From: Paucidesulfovibrio gracilis DSM 16080
Lineage (GTDB): Bacteria > Desulfobacterota > Desulfovibrionia > Desulfovibrionales > Desulfovibrionaceae
Assembly: GCF_900167125.1 (NCBI RefSeq)
Contig: NZ_FUYC01000003.1
Location: 347,996 to 411,995, forward strand
Length of the DNA stretch: 64,000 nucleotides
Direction of reading: 5' to 3'
Shown here: piece by piece, positions 24,883-33,647 of the stretch
How positions within the stretch are numbered: position 1 is the stretch's first letter
Layout: each line of letters starts with the position of its first letter
Notes under the pieces: model-generated
What the model was told of the DNA's origin: nothing
Databases searched by the model: none
Seen by the model: the letters and a program-made list of their open reading frames with translations, nothing else
Translations under genes and position numbers: made by a program

Positions 24883-27117
24883 TTGGCCAAAAAATCCGCG
24901 AAAAAGACGACCAAAACTCCGGCTGCGGAAGAAGCCAAAAACCTTACGCCAGAACTGGCTGGGCTGGCCTTCATCTTTTTGGCGGCCTTTCTTTTTCTCA
25001 GCGTCTTTTCTTTTGATTCTGCCGACCCGACATTCAATCAGTCCGTAGCCGTTCCAACCATCAACAACCTCGCAGGTGCGGTCGGTGCCTATGCTTCAGG
25101 GTTGCTGGTCAATTTTTTTGGCCTTGGTGCGACTCTGTGGCCCGTGCTGTTCCTGTATCTTGGGTTGTCCCGCTTTGTCCGCCGAATTCGACTCACGCCT
25201 CGGCAATGGTCAGGCACGCTGCTTTTGTTTGTTCTACTCACGGCTTGGATGCAACATCCGTGGTTGGCACCGGATCCGGAACATTCCTATGCCATCATAA
25301 GCGGAGGCTGGCTGGGGAGGGGGCTTAATGCCTTGGTCGTCCCCTATTGCCGAAGCTGGGGCAGTTTCTTGATTTGGCTGTTTCTCACGTTGGTAGGCGC
25401 TCATTTGCTGATCGGCTTCAGTTGGCGGAGGATAGGAAAACGCGTCACGACAGCCCTGAACAACATTTGGCAGGCATGGCATGAGCAACATCGTAAAGCT
25501 GCTGCGCGTCGGAAATTTGTGCGTGAAGAAAGACAGCGCGCCCCCAAAAAGCAAGGGAACGACGTGGCGTTTCCAGAGCCGCCCCAACCGGTGCGTGAAG
25601 ACTTGGTGCTGGAGCCGTTCCAGGAACGGCCCGCTCCCCAATCGTCAAAAGCAGGCACCAAAGGAAACCGATCTTCCCACTCACGACAACGCGGAACTCT
25701 TCCGGCAACGACGCTCCTCAGTGAGCCGAACGCCAAGCAGCCCAAGGAATCTCCACAGGAGTTGGCGGCCCAGGCCGACCGCTTGCAAGCCTGCCTCTCC
25801 GATTTCGGTGTTCAAGGTGAAATTCAGAAGGTAGTCCCCGGTCCTGTCGTGACGATGTTTGAGTTCAAGCCGGCCCCCGGTGTGAAGGTCAGCCGCATCG
25901 CCGCACTTTCTGACGACATCGCCCTGGCGCTCAAGGCCATGTCCGTCCGTATCGAGGCTCCTATCCCGGGAAAAGACAGCGTGGGCGTGGAAATTCCAAA
26001 CACCATGCGTCAAACAGTTTTCCTGCGCGAAATGCTTGAATCACGTTCGTTCACACAAGGCCGGTCCCTGCTAAGCCTTGCTCTGGGAAAAGATATCCAT
26101 GGACGGCCCACAGTGGCGGACTTGACCCGCATGCCGCACCTTCTCGTCGCGGGAGCCACAGGAAAAGGAAAGAGCGTCTTTCTCAACGGGATTTTGTTAA
26201 GCATGCTCTACAAAGCCGACCCGCAGCGGCTCAAGCTGCTGTTGGTGGATCCCAAAAGAATTGAACTGGCTGTCTACGCAGACTTGCCTCACTTGGTGCA
26301 TCCTGTGGTGACAGACATGGCCCTGGCGAAAAATGCGCTGGAATGGGCAGTCCAGGAGATGGATCGGCGGTACGAAAATATGGCCCGCGTCGGTGTCCGC
26401 AATATCGAATCCTACAATCAGTGCCTTGCCAGACAAGGGGACGACCTGCCACCGGAACAGCAGGATCTGGAACCCATGCCGTTTCTCGTCATCATCATTG
26501 ATGAGTTGGCGGACCTGATGCTTACCGCAGCAAAGGAAGTGGAAACGTCCATCGTCCGACTGGCGCAGCTGGCCCGAGCCGCGGGAATTCATCTGATTCT
26601 CGCCACACAGCGTCCCAGTGTTGATGTGGTGACCGGATTGATCAAAGCCAACTTTCCGACCAGAATTTCCTTCCAGGTATCCTCTCGTCATGACTCCCGC
26701 ACCATTCTGGACGCCGTCGGCGCAGAACGTCTGCTGGGATTGGGAGATATGCTGTTTAAACCCAGCGGCGCGGGGATGCAGCGCTTGCACGCCGCGTATG
26801 TAGACGATGCGGAGATCGTTTCCGTGGTTGCGCATTGGAAAAAACAATGTGAACAGCGTTTTGATTTGGATTTTACCGAATGGCAGTCTTCGGAGAACGG
26901 CTCGGGCGGCAACAACACCGGAACCAATGACGACCCGGTATATGATGAGGCTGTAGAATTTGTCCTTAGCCAAGGCAAGGCTTCCATCTCCTTGATTCAA
27001 CGTCGGTTCCGCATCGGATTCAACCGGGCCGCCAGATTTATAGAGCAAATGGAACAAGACGGGCTGCTTGGGCCGCAGGAAGGCAGTAAGCCCAGAACCG
27101 TAATCCGTGCCAAATAG
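24883..27117 (+). CDS. ftsK: DNA translocase FtsK/SpoIIIE
   Basis: 744 residues with a TTG start and GGGAGAAGG just upstream. Four to five N-terminal membrane helices (about residues 25-180), a charged linker (180-290), then the RecA-like motor with Walker A VAGATGKGKSVFLNG, Walker B FLVIIIDELADLM and ATQRPSVDVVTGLIKANFPT. The C-terminal gamma winged helix (VLSQGKASISLIQRRFRIGF) reads KOPS. It pumps chromosome ends through the division septum and activates XerCD; xerD is also in this window. Confidence 0.94.
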   Translation: MAKKSAKKTTKTPAAEEAKNLTPELAGLAFIFLAAFLFLSVFSFDSADPTFNQSVAVPTINNLAGAVGAYASGLLVNFFGLGATLWPVLFLYLGLSRFVRRIRLTPRQWSGTLLLFVLLTAWMQHPWLAPDPEHSYAIISGGWLGRGLNALVVPYCRSWGSFLIWLFLTLVGAHLLIGFSWRRIGKRVTTALNNIWQAWHEQHRKAAARRKFVREERQRAPKKQGNDVAFPEPPQPVREDLVLEPFQERPAPQSSKAGTKGNRSSHSRQRGTLPATTLLSEPNAKQPKESPQELAAQADRLQACLSDFGVQGEIQKVVPGPVVTMFEFKPAPGVKVSRIAALSDDIALALKAMSVRIEAPIPGKDSVGVEIPNTMRQTVFLREMLESRSFTQGRSLLSLALGKDIHGRPTVADLTRMPHLLVAGATGKGKSVFLNGILLSMLYKADPQRLKLLLVDPKRIELAVYADLPHLVHPVVTDMALAKNALEWAVQEMDRRYENMARVGVRNIESYNQCLARQGDDLPPEQQDLEPMPFLVIIIDELADLMLTAAKEVETSIVRLAQLARAAGIHLILATQRPSVDVVTGLIKANFPTRISFQVSSRHDSRTILDAVGAERLLGLGDMLFKPSGAGMQRLHAAYVDDAEIVSVVAHWKKQCEQRFDLDFTEWQSSENGSGGNNTGTNDDPVYDEAVEFVLSQGKASISLIQRRFRIGFNRAARFIEQMEQDGLLGPQEGSKPRTVIRAK

Positions 27118-27207
27118 CGCCGGTAATAATCATCGCAATACCCGACAGGCAAAGCTCCCTGAGAGCAAGACCACGCCTGTCTCCCAATATCCTTTTGGAG
27201 GATCGGC

Positions 27208-27891
27208 ATGCGCTTTATTCAATGGTTGACGATTTTTTTTCTGATTTTCATGTTGCAGTTGCCCGCCGGGGCGGAAGACACCACTGAAGTCGCCGACAAA
27301 ATTCAGCAACGGTATGAAACGATTCAATCCTTTGAGGCCGATTTTACCCAACGCCTTACACGCGCCGCCATAGGCACAACCACCGAAACCAAAGGACGTA
27401 TTTGGTTTCAGCGGCCAGCACTGGTCCGGTGGGAAACGCGTGAACCCGAAGAGGCCATGGAAACCATCGTGGTCACAGAGGATGCCGTATGGGACTATCT
27501 GCACGAGCTGAACACGGTCAACCAAATGCCGGTTGAGCAATTGCTAAATTCCCGTACGTTGATGCGGTTTTTGACGGGCAGCGCCAATCTCGTGGAGGAT
27601 TTCCGTGTTGAAGGCGTCTGGGATGGACAAGAAAAACTTGCCGAACATTGGGCCGACTCCGGGTTGATGCTTTTTCGATTGGTTCCGCATGAGCCTGAAC
27701 CCGGTATGCTCTTCGCTTATATTGGAGTGGAGCCGGAAACCTTTATTCTCCGTCGAATCATGACCGTGGATTTTCAGGGCAACGGAAATGAAATCCACCT
27801 TGAAAATCTAACCGTTGATGTGGACCTGGATGCAAACTTGTTCACGTTCACACCGCCAGAGGGAGCCGTTGTCAACGAAAGCATGCAATAA
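27208..27891 (+). CDS. lolA: Outer-membrane lipoprotein carrier protein LolA
   Basis: 227 residues with a cleavable signal peptide (MRFIQWLTIFFLIFMLQLPA). The mature part starts with IQQRYETIQSFEADFTQRLT and has the KGRIWFQRPALVRWE strand of LolA. It carries lipoproteins across the periplasm to LolB. RBS TTGGAGG is clear. It is followed by an intrinsic terminator and lies 90 bases after ftsK, as in many proteobacteria. Confidence 0.88.
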   Translation: MRFIQWLTIFFLIFMLQLPAGAEDTTEVADKIQQRYETIQSFEADFTQRLTRAAIGTTTETKGRIWFQRPALVRWETREPEEAMETIVVTEDAVWDYLHELNTVNQMPVEQLLNSRTLMRFLTGSANLVEDFRVEGVWDGQEKLAEHWADSGLMLFRLVPHEPEPGMLFAYIGVEPETFILRRIMTVDFQGNGNEIHLENLTVDVDLDANLFTFTPPEGAVVNESMQ

Positions 27892-27901
27892 GCGGTACGG
27901 T

Positions 27902-27940
27902 GAAAAAAAAGCGCGTTCCAATTAAAACGCGCTTTTTTCT
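27902..27940. terminator. Bidirectional intrinsic terminator between lolA and rluB
   Basis: AAAGCGCGT / ACGCGCTTT stem around a TTCCAATTAA loop, flanked by A and T runs on both sides, so it can serve both convergent genes. Confidence 0.85.
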
Positions 27941-27955
27941 TTTATCGTGACAAGC

Positions 27956-28717
27956 TCAAAGCGCAACAGCGGCCCGAAGCTTGGCAAGTTCCTGCGAAGA
28001 CAGTTCCCGCCATTTCCCAACGTCAAGTGATCCTAAATGAATTGGTCCTTGGGCCACCCGTCGAAGCCGAAGTAGCGTGAGGTCAAGATCGCGGCACATC
28101 CGCCGAATCTGACGGTTGACACCTTGGGACAATCGTAACTCAAGCCGGGTATCCCCGTGTGGTAAAGGTTTGGCCTTTACGCCGACAGGGGCCAGCATTT
28201 CTCCCTCAGAAAGGCGCATTCCCTGCCGCATGGTCTGCAATGCAGCTTCCGAAACAGCGCCACGAATCGTAACGTCGTAATGCTTGGCCAAATGATGCCG
28301 CGGATGGGTCAATCGGTTGCAGAGTTCGCCATCCGTCGTCATCAGCAGCAGCCCCTCGGAAAAGAAATCCAAACGCCCGACCGGAACAGGCCGAACCTGC
28401 CGTAAATATGCAGGAAGTAAATCAAGTACCGTGGTCCGTTGTTGCGGATCGTGCAATGTGGTGACCACCCGCACAGGCTTATGCAAAATCAAAGTAACCT
28501 GTTCTTGCCGGGGGTGAACGGGCTTGCCGTCTACCGTGACCTTGTCCAGGTCCATCATGATTTTTTGCCCGGGCTGTGCAGGGGTGCCATTCACCCGTAC
28601 CTTGCCGGACTCAATGAGCGCATCGGCCCCACGCCGGGAGGCAATGCCACATTGCGAAAGAAACTTATTCAGTCGTATCGGTTTGTTGTCGTTCATAGGC
28701 TCCATCACGGCCACCAT
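27956..28717 (-). CDS. 23S rRNA pseudouridine synthase, RluB/RluE group
   Basis: 253 residues. An N-terminal S4 domain (RLNKFLSQCGIASRRGADAL) is followed by the RsuA/RluB catalytic domain with the active-site Asp in VGRLDFFSEGLLLMT, then ELRLSQGVNRQIRRMCRDL. It converts uridine to pseudouridine in 23S rRNA; B versus E cannot be decided. Three in-frame ATGs (28717, 28705, 28696) compete as starts and none has an ideal ribosome site. Confidence 0.88.
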   Translation of the reverse strand: MVAVMEPMNDNKPIRLNKFLSQCGIASRRGADALIESGKVRVNGTPAQPGQKIMMDLDKVTVDGKPVHPRQEQVTLILHKPVRVVTTLHDPQQRTTVLDLLPAYLRQVRPVPVGRLDFFSEGLLLMTTDGELCNRLTHPRHHLAKHYDVTIRGAVSEAALQTMRQGMRLSEGEMLAPVGVKAKPLPHGDTRLELRLSQGVNRQIRRMCRDLDLTLLRLRRVAQGPIHLGSLDVGKWRELSSQELAKLRAAVAL

Positions 28718-28773
28718 AGGTTGCTTGAAACACGCGACGTGTTCACAAAGCTGTGGAGCCGCGTAGCCGCAAC

Positions 28774-29406
28774 CTAAACATTGATGACCTTGGTGGCAAG
28801 CTGAAGACTGGTAACCACATCAAGCATGTTGGTTGTTTCCCCAATCTTCTTTTGTGCCAACAAATCAAAATGGTCCAGGCAGGTGCCGCATACAAGCACC
28901 CCGACACCGGCAGCAGCCAGCTCCTGGATTTTTCCTAAGCAGGGATTACCATCACAGGCGAGCTTGACTCCGCCGTTCACAAGGACAAGGCGCCAAAGAG
29001 AACTCCCCAATTCCGGCAAGGTGGAAAGAAAGTTCAGCATCAATTTTGACCCCAGTTCATCGTCCCCCACACCAAGGCTACTGCTGGTGATGAACACCAC
29101 GGTACGAGCAGAAAACGACTGCAACTCCTCATCGGTCATGACCTGACAAACTGGACACTCCTGTTCCACGGAAGTGGCCGCGTCATCCTGTGCAGCCACT
29201 CCGACAACAGCCCAGTCGTTGCCGCGGCGTTCGGCACTGATGGTATAGCCCTTACCAGTCAAAAAGCGGGATACATTTTCCCGGGCCGGGTCATTGTCCA
29301 CCAACACGACGATACGTGCGGGGGCATCGGCTTCAAGGCATCGTTTCGCCTTGAGCACCGGCTGAGGGCAGGGCAGTCCCTGACATTCAAGCAATTTTTC
29401 ATCCAT
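28774..29406 (-). CDS. yedF: YedF selenium-metabolism protein (TusA-like + DsrE-like)
   Basis: 210 residues. The N-terminal TusA/SirA-like domain carries the CPQPVL motif (ECQGLPCPQPVLKAKRCLE). The C-terminal half is DsrE-like, starting TVVFITSSSLGVGDDELGSK, with Cys in ACDGNPCLGKIQ and VCGTCLDHF. This fusion is the TIGR03527 type found in genomes that use selenium, probably delivering selenium or sulfur as a persulfide. No selenocysteine gene is in the window. Located 56 bases upstream of the pseudouridine synthase. Confidence 0.85.
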   Translation of the reverse strand: MDEKLLECQGLPCPQPVLKAKRCLEADAPARIVVLVDNDPARENVSRFLTGKGYTISAERRGNDWAVVGVAAQDDAATSVEQECPVCQVMTDEELQSFSARTVVFITSSSLGVGDDELGSKLMLNFLSTLPELGSSLWRLVLVNGGVKLACDGNPCLGKIQELAAAGVGVLVCGTCLDHFDLLAQKKIGETTNMLDVVTSLQLATKVINV

Positions 29407-29562
29407 GACAATTCCTCCACAATGAAAGGACCACAGAGATAAAACCCGGTCAAATCGTTCATCTCAATGCAACATACGACAAGCGATTGTCTGTCTCAAT
29501 GGCTGAAACCTTGCCTTTCCATGATGTAGTACGTACAAACCGCCAGGGAGAACTAGTCAGCA

Positions 29563-30198
29563 ATGAAGATCAATCCGGCACTGGTAACGACGCCCTTGAG
29601 CCTCCTTTTTCGGGTGTGGACACGGCTGATTCGCTATCGAGATAATCAAGAGTGGAAGGCCATCTCCAAGGCGCACAAGGAAGGACGGCCTGTTGTCGTA
29701 GCTCTTTGGCACAACGAGTTGGTCGGGGTGGCCGGGTACGGGTATCGGTCCGGCGACAACTATACGGTAATGGTCAGTCAAAGCCGGGATGGGGAAATCA
29801 TTGCCCGCATGGTAGAGCGGTTGGGCCTCACGGTATGCAGAGGGTCCAGCAGCCGTGGGGGATTGAAAGCCTTACTGCGCATGTCCCGAGAGGTGGAGCG
29901 TCATGGACGAATCGGCGTCTTTACAGTGGACGGCCCACGCGGTCCGCGCCATGAAGTGAAGGATGGCGTAGTGTTCATGGGGCAGCGAAGCAACGCACTG
30001 GTTTTTCCGGTTCGCGCATTACCCGCAAAGAAAATCGTCTTCAACAAGTCCTGGGACAAATTTGAGATGCCGGTCCCCCTGGCCCGTTGCCGAATCCGCG
30101 TGGGTACTCCTTTAGTCATCAGCAGCGAAAAGCTCAAAGACGATGTTTTGGCAAAGGAAAGGGAACGCATCCGTATTGCACTGGAACGACTTGAATAA
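29563..30198 (+). CDS. DUF374-type lysophospholipid acyltransferase-like protein
   Basis: 211 residues. Marks of the family: VVALWHNELVGVAGYGYR (with the HN variant of the acyltransferase HX4D box), VMVSQSRDGEIIARMVERLG, RGSSSRGG, and FTVDGPRGPRHEVKDG. Such proteins are membrane-associated and linked to lipid A or lysophospholipid acylation. A hydrophobic N-terminus (TTPLSLLFRVWTRLI) may anchor it. RBS GGGAGAA. Substrate is not known. Confidence 0.82.
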   Translation: MKINPALVTTPLSLLFRVWTRLIRYRDNQEWKAISKAHKEGRPVVVALWHNELVGVAGYGYRSGDNYTVMVSQSRDGEIIARMVERLGLTVCRGSSSRGGLKALLRMSREVERHGRIGVFTVDGPRGPRHEVKDGVVFMGQRSNALVFPVRALPAKKIVFNKSWDKFEMPVPLARCRIRVGTPLVISSEKLKDDVLAKERERIRIALERLE

Positions 30199-30203
30199 TA
30201 ACA

Positions 30204-30232
30204 AAAAAGGCGACCTCCAAGGCCGCCTTTTG
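30204..30232. terminator. Bidirectional terminator between the acyltransferase gene and gcvT
   Basis: AAAAGGCG (30205-30212) pairs with CGCCTTTT, and an inner CCT/AGG pair extends the stem past one mismatch. A and T runs on the two sides fit termination of both convergent genes. Confidence 0.8.
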
Positions 30233-30267
30233 ATCACTGGCAGACCATCTGGCCCGCTTTCTCAAGG

Positions 30268-31362
30268 CTAGTCCACTTTTTTCCGGGCAGTCCCTTCCTT
30301 GAAAAAAGGCAGCTCCGTTCGTTGAGCTGGCAGGTTGGTGCGTGTCCCCTCGACCAGATATTCCACATCGCTTTCCTTTCCGGCGTCGATCCAGGCAAGG
30401 GCAATGCTGTGTCCCAGAGTGGGGGAGTAGGAGCCGCTTGTCACCACGCCCACAACGTCCCCGTTTACATTAAGAAGCTTGTCATTGTGCCGTGCGGCTC
30501 GCCGACCTTGAATGCTCAAGGGCACCAAATGTTGACGAACGACCTCAAGGCCGGATTTGCCGATAAATTCCAATTCCTTTTTCAAAAGGAACCCATATCC
30601 GGCCTCACGAGGGGTATGCTCTTCGTCCAAATCCTGACCATAGAGCGGATAGCCGCATTCCAGGCGCAAGGTATCACGCGCCCCCAGACCTGCAGGTTGA
30701 ACCCGACTGTCCGCAGCAAGAGCTTCCCAAAGGGAAAGCGCTTGTTCCGCTGGCAAATACAACTCATACCCCAGTTCCCCGGTATAGCCTGTACGGCTGA
30801 CGCGAAGAGGCGCTCCATTCCAGCTTGAGGGGGTATGGTTAAAATATTTCAAATGCCGCCAGGACTCTCCCAGTACCTCTTCCAGTACATCCAGGGCCAA
30901 CGGACCCTGCAGATCGATTTTTGCGGTGTTGGCGGAGATGTTCTGCAGCGGAATTCCCTGGGGAAGATGCCCGGATATCCATTCAAAATCTTTCTCCTCA
31001 CACGAACCATTGACCACAAGCATGTATTCGTCTTCGGCAAGACAATAAATGATCAAATCATCCAAAACGCCACCGGATTCCTTGAGCAAAAATCCGTACC
31101 GGCACTTTCCCTGAGCCAGTGTATTCAAATCCTGGGTCACCAACTGGTTGAGGGCATCCTTGGCACCCTTGCCGGAAAGCAGGAATTCGCCCATATGGCT
31201 GATGTCGAAAATGCTGACCTGATTGCGAGTGTGGTTGTGCTCCGCAAGAATACCGGCATACTGGATCGGCATATCAAATCCGGCAAACGGTGCCATTTTG
31301 GCACCATGTTCCCGGTGCCAGTCGGAGAGGGGGGTGGTGCGCAGAGTCTCGGGAGTGGACAC
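30268..31362 (-). CDS. gcvT: Glycine cleavage system T protein
   Basis: 364 residues with a GTG start and AAGGAGG four bases upstream; the overlapping ATG in the other frame is not used. Motifs: MAPFAGFDMPIQY, ISHMGEFLLSGKGAKDALNQ, SRTGYTGELGYELY and GLGARDTLRLECGYPLYGQD. GcvT is the tetrahydrofolate-dependent aminomethyltransferase. No gcvH or gcvP follows in the window, and I see no glycine riboswitch upstream. Confidence 0.93.
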   Translation of the reverse strand: MSTPETLRTTPLSDWHREHGAKMAPFAGFDMPIQYAGILAEHNHTRNQVSIFDISHMGEFLLSGKGAKDALNQLVTQDLNTLAQGKCRYGFLLKESGGVLDDLIIYCLAEDEYMLVVNGSCEEKDFEWISGHLPQGIPLQNISANTAKIDLQGPLALDVLEEVLGESWRHLKYFNHTPSSWNGAPLRVSRTGYTGELGYELYLPAEQALSLWEALAADSRVQPAGLGARDTLRLECGYPLYGQDLDEEHTPREAGYGFLLKKELEFIGKSGLEVVRQHLVPLSIQGRRAARHNDKLLNVNGDVVGVVTSGSYSPTLGHSIALAWIDAGKESDVEYLVEGTRTNLPAQRTELPFFKEGTARKKVD

Positions 31363-31424
31363 ATTGCCTCCTTGTGAGGGATAAAAGTGAACGTCGGGGG
31401 GCGGTGCGGGAAGGAAAACCGCAA

Positions 31425-33173
31425 TCAGCGGATTTCGCCCAAATCTGGGGAGGTCCGCTGTCTCCGTGATTTTCGGATAGCTGCGATCTCGTCCAGCAGG
31501 GTTACAACACGTCCGTACAACTTTTTGATTTCCCGTCCATTACGGGTGAGCTCGTCGTCGCGTTTTTGAACATACGTGCGTCGCAGGTACTTGTTGTTCA
31601 GCACGCGCTTGCCGATTTCCAAGGCAGAAACAACCGGCCTGTCAAAATACTTGACGATCTCAAACTTCAAATCATTCAGTATCTCGGCAATTTGAGAAAG
31701 CATTTCCAAATAACCGATTCGTTGCCCCTTGTACCGCCTCCGGCTCAAGTCTTCAAGCATCTTGATCCGACGCGTCTGCTGAATATAGCTAAACCGTGCC
31801 CAAACCTCCTGATGCAGGGCATGGAGCTGCGCAAATGCCTCGAAATTGTCGGGCATCAACAAATAACTATCCAGCACCTGCACCAACTTGGAATAGAAAT
31901 CTTCGGAATATCCTATGATACGACGTTGATGCTTGCTCAACCAGCTTGAGAGGAACTTGAGCCGTTTTTCATGCGTGTCGGGATCCCGGATAATCTCATT
32001 CCGGGCGTAAGTGATGGCTCCCCGGTGCTCGCCGCGCACGATGTCATTGAGTTGCAAAATCATGCTCGACGGCTCCTTAATGATATTAAGGTCCGCAATC
32101 ACACGCCCCGTCAGCGGGTGGATGATCTCCTGGCCCTGGACGGAAAGCGCCCGGTCTTCTTGGATGTTGTTGGGGTTGAATCGATGCTGTCCGTAAATGA
32201 CCCGTAAAATGATGACCCGCTTTGCAGCGTCAACGAAAAAACCTTGTTCTCCCAGGCGGTTGATGATTTCCTTCTGATCTTCGGAAACTTGCACAAGAGC
32301 GATTTTTTCAACGCGGGGATAACGCCGTGCGCGCTTGGGCGTACACAATGTGGTGATGGTTCTATCCGACTGCCCAAGAACGCGAACCAGAAACCGTTCC
32401 CCCATGCGATGGAGTCGCCGCGCAAAAAGCGCAGCCGAAGTACGCCGCTCCGAAACAATGGAAAAACCGTGTAGTTCCATTAAAAACTGGTAAACAAAAG
32501 CACGGTTGCACTCATAAAGCGCATTGTCGCCGGTCCGGAATTTGCCGATCTTCAGACCAAAGCGCTTCAACTCGGAGTCCAGGTCCGACGGAAGCGAGGC
32601 ATAGACACCGGCAAGACAAAATTCTCTGAGGTCATTATGGGCAAGCACATGCGCCCGCTCCAGGCGAAGAAGAAAAGGTAAAAGTCGGTCATAGTCATGG
32701 AGTTCACTGGGATCAAGACTTCCGAAGTCCTGATTGAACTCAGCGTGATACCGACGTGGAAGGCGTGTCAATAAGGTCTCAATGTTCCCGGCATGGCGGT
32801 TGGCCTCTTCACATTGCGAAAGATCCGTTTGAGCATGAGGCTCGGATGCGGCGTGGCTTGTTTGCAATACATCATATTGAAACACTTCTTCAAAAGAACT
32901 CAACGGCCGTTCCAGTGCGACCATACTGAAACCGGGAAGATGCTTATACTCAAAAAGATCGACCTCAAATGAAGGGAGCAACTCCCGTGATTCCACAAGG
33001 GGGTAGTCCTCATCCTCCTCATAGGGGCGCAATAGGCATTGCCGAATATGAATTCTATCCAGGCACGCCTTCAACTCCTCAAGAGTTCGAGGCGGAGGCG
33101 GGCCGGATGAATCATGGCCGGAAACGGCTGGGTTATCAGGATCTTCACTGAATGCCTTTTCCCACTTGGTCAA
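31425..33173 (-). CDS. Protein of unknown function, 582 residues
   Basis: The start is set at a TTG (33173) because GGAGG lies six bases upstream; the frame continues to 33371 but that extension has no ribosome site. The N-terminal 60 residues are acidic and Pro-rich (SGHDSSGPPPPRTLEELKAC), followed by a largely helical, charged protein with LPRRYHAEFNQDFGSLDPSE and RAHVLAHNDLREFCLAGVYA. The C-terminal 200 residues look like coiled coil (TYVQKRDDELTRNGREIKKL). No signal peptide, no membrane helix, no motif I know. gcvT follows after 62 bases on the same strand. Confidence 0.7.
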   Translation of the reverse strand: MTKWEKAFSEDPDNPAVSGHDSSGPPPPRTLEELKACLDRIHIRQCLLRPYEEDEDYPLVESRELLPSFEVDLFEYKHLPGFSMVALERPLSSFEEVFQYDVLQTSHAASEPHAQTDLSQCEEANRHAGNIETLLTRLPRRYHAEFNQDFGSLDPSELHDYDRLLPFLLRLERAHVLAHNDLREFCLAGVYASLPSDLDSELKRFGLKIGKFRTGDNALYECNRAFVYQFLMELHGFSIVSERRTSAALFARRLHRMGERFLVRVLGQSDRTITTLCTPKRARRYPRVEKIALVQVSEDQKEIINRLGEQGFFVDAAKRVIILRVIYGQHRFNPNNIQEDRALSVQGQEIIHPLTGRVIADLNIIKEPSSMILQLNDIVRGEHRGAITYARNEIIRDPDTHEKRLKFLSSWLSKHQRRIIGYSEDFYSKLVQVLDSYLLMPDNFEAFAQLHALHQEVWARFSYIQQTRRIKMLEDLSRRRYKGQRIGYLEMLSQIAEILNDLKFEIVKYFDRPVVSALEIGKRVLNNKYLRRTYVQKRDDELTRNGREIKKLYGRVVTLLDEIAAIRKSRRQRTSPDLGEIR

Positions 33174-33401
33174 GCAACGCCTCCAACAGCGTTTGATGGG
33201 TGTTGACAAAAAATATCCATTGTCCTTTTCAGTTATACTTTTCTCATCAAAAAAACAAGCTCGGCCGAACGGAACCTTTGCTCCGGGTGCCGTCGTTCCC
33301 GCTGGACAGGCGGCGTCCCGCGTTGACAGGGCGAAACGATTCCATATACTGCAACCGGCATCAGTGAGCAATAAACCAGGAAGAAAAGGGTATCATAATC
33401 C

Positions 33402-33623
33402 ATGCGAAAACAGGATCAGTGTCCGCGAGCGCAGATCAACCGAAAGTATTGCAACTGTACGTATGATTGCGAAAAGCACGGGCTGTGCTGCGAGTGCCTG
33501 CACTATCACCGTCAGCGCAATGAGCTTCCGGCCTGCTATTTTACGCCGGAGGAAGAAAAAACATACAACCGCAGTATTGATTTTTTTCTTCAAAGACGCG
33601 CCAAGACCTCTTCTTCCAAATAA
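33402..33623 (+). CDS. DUF6485-like Cys-rich small protein
   Basis: 73 residues. Seven Cys and several His in a tight pattern: [20 protein letters not shown], then [21 protein letters not shown]. This pattern fits the DUF6485 family of small, probably metal-binding proteins of anaerobes. Function unknown. It lies 24 bases before mreB on the same strand. Confidence 0.75.
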   Translation: MRKQDQCPRAQINRKYCNCTYDCEKHGLCCECLHYHRQRNELPACYFTPEEEKTYNRSIDFFLQRRAKTSSSK

Positions 33624-33647
33624 AAAAAGCAATATAGGCAGGGTGCC

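Noticed and set aside
31363..31424. Glycine riboswitch before gcvT
   Set aside because: The gap of 62 bases is too short and has none of the conserved glycine-aptamer segments.
33205..33240. TTGACA ... TATACT as a promoter for the DUF6485-like gene
   Set aside because: The two hexamers are 25 bases apart, too far for sigma70; no other -10 fits.
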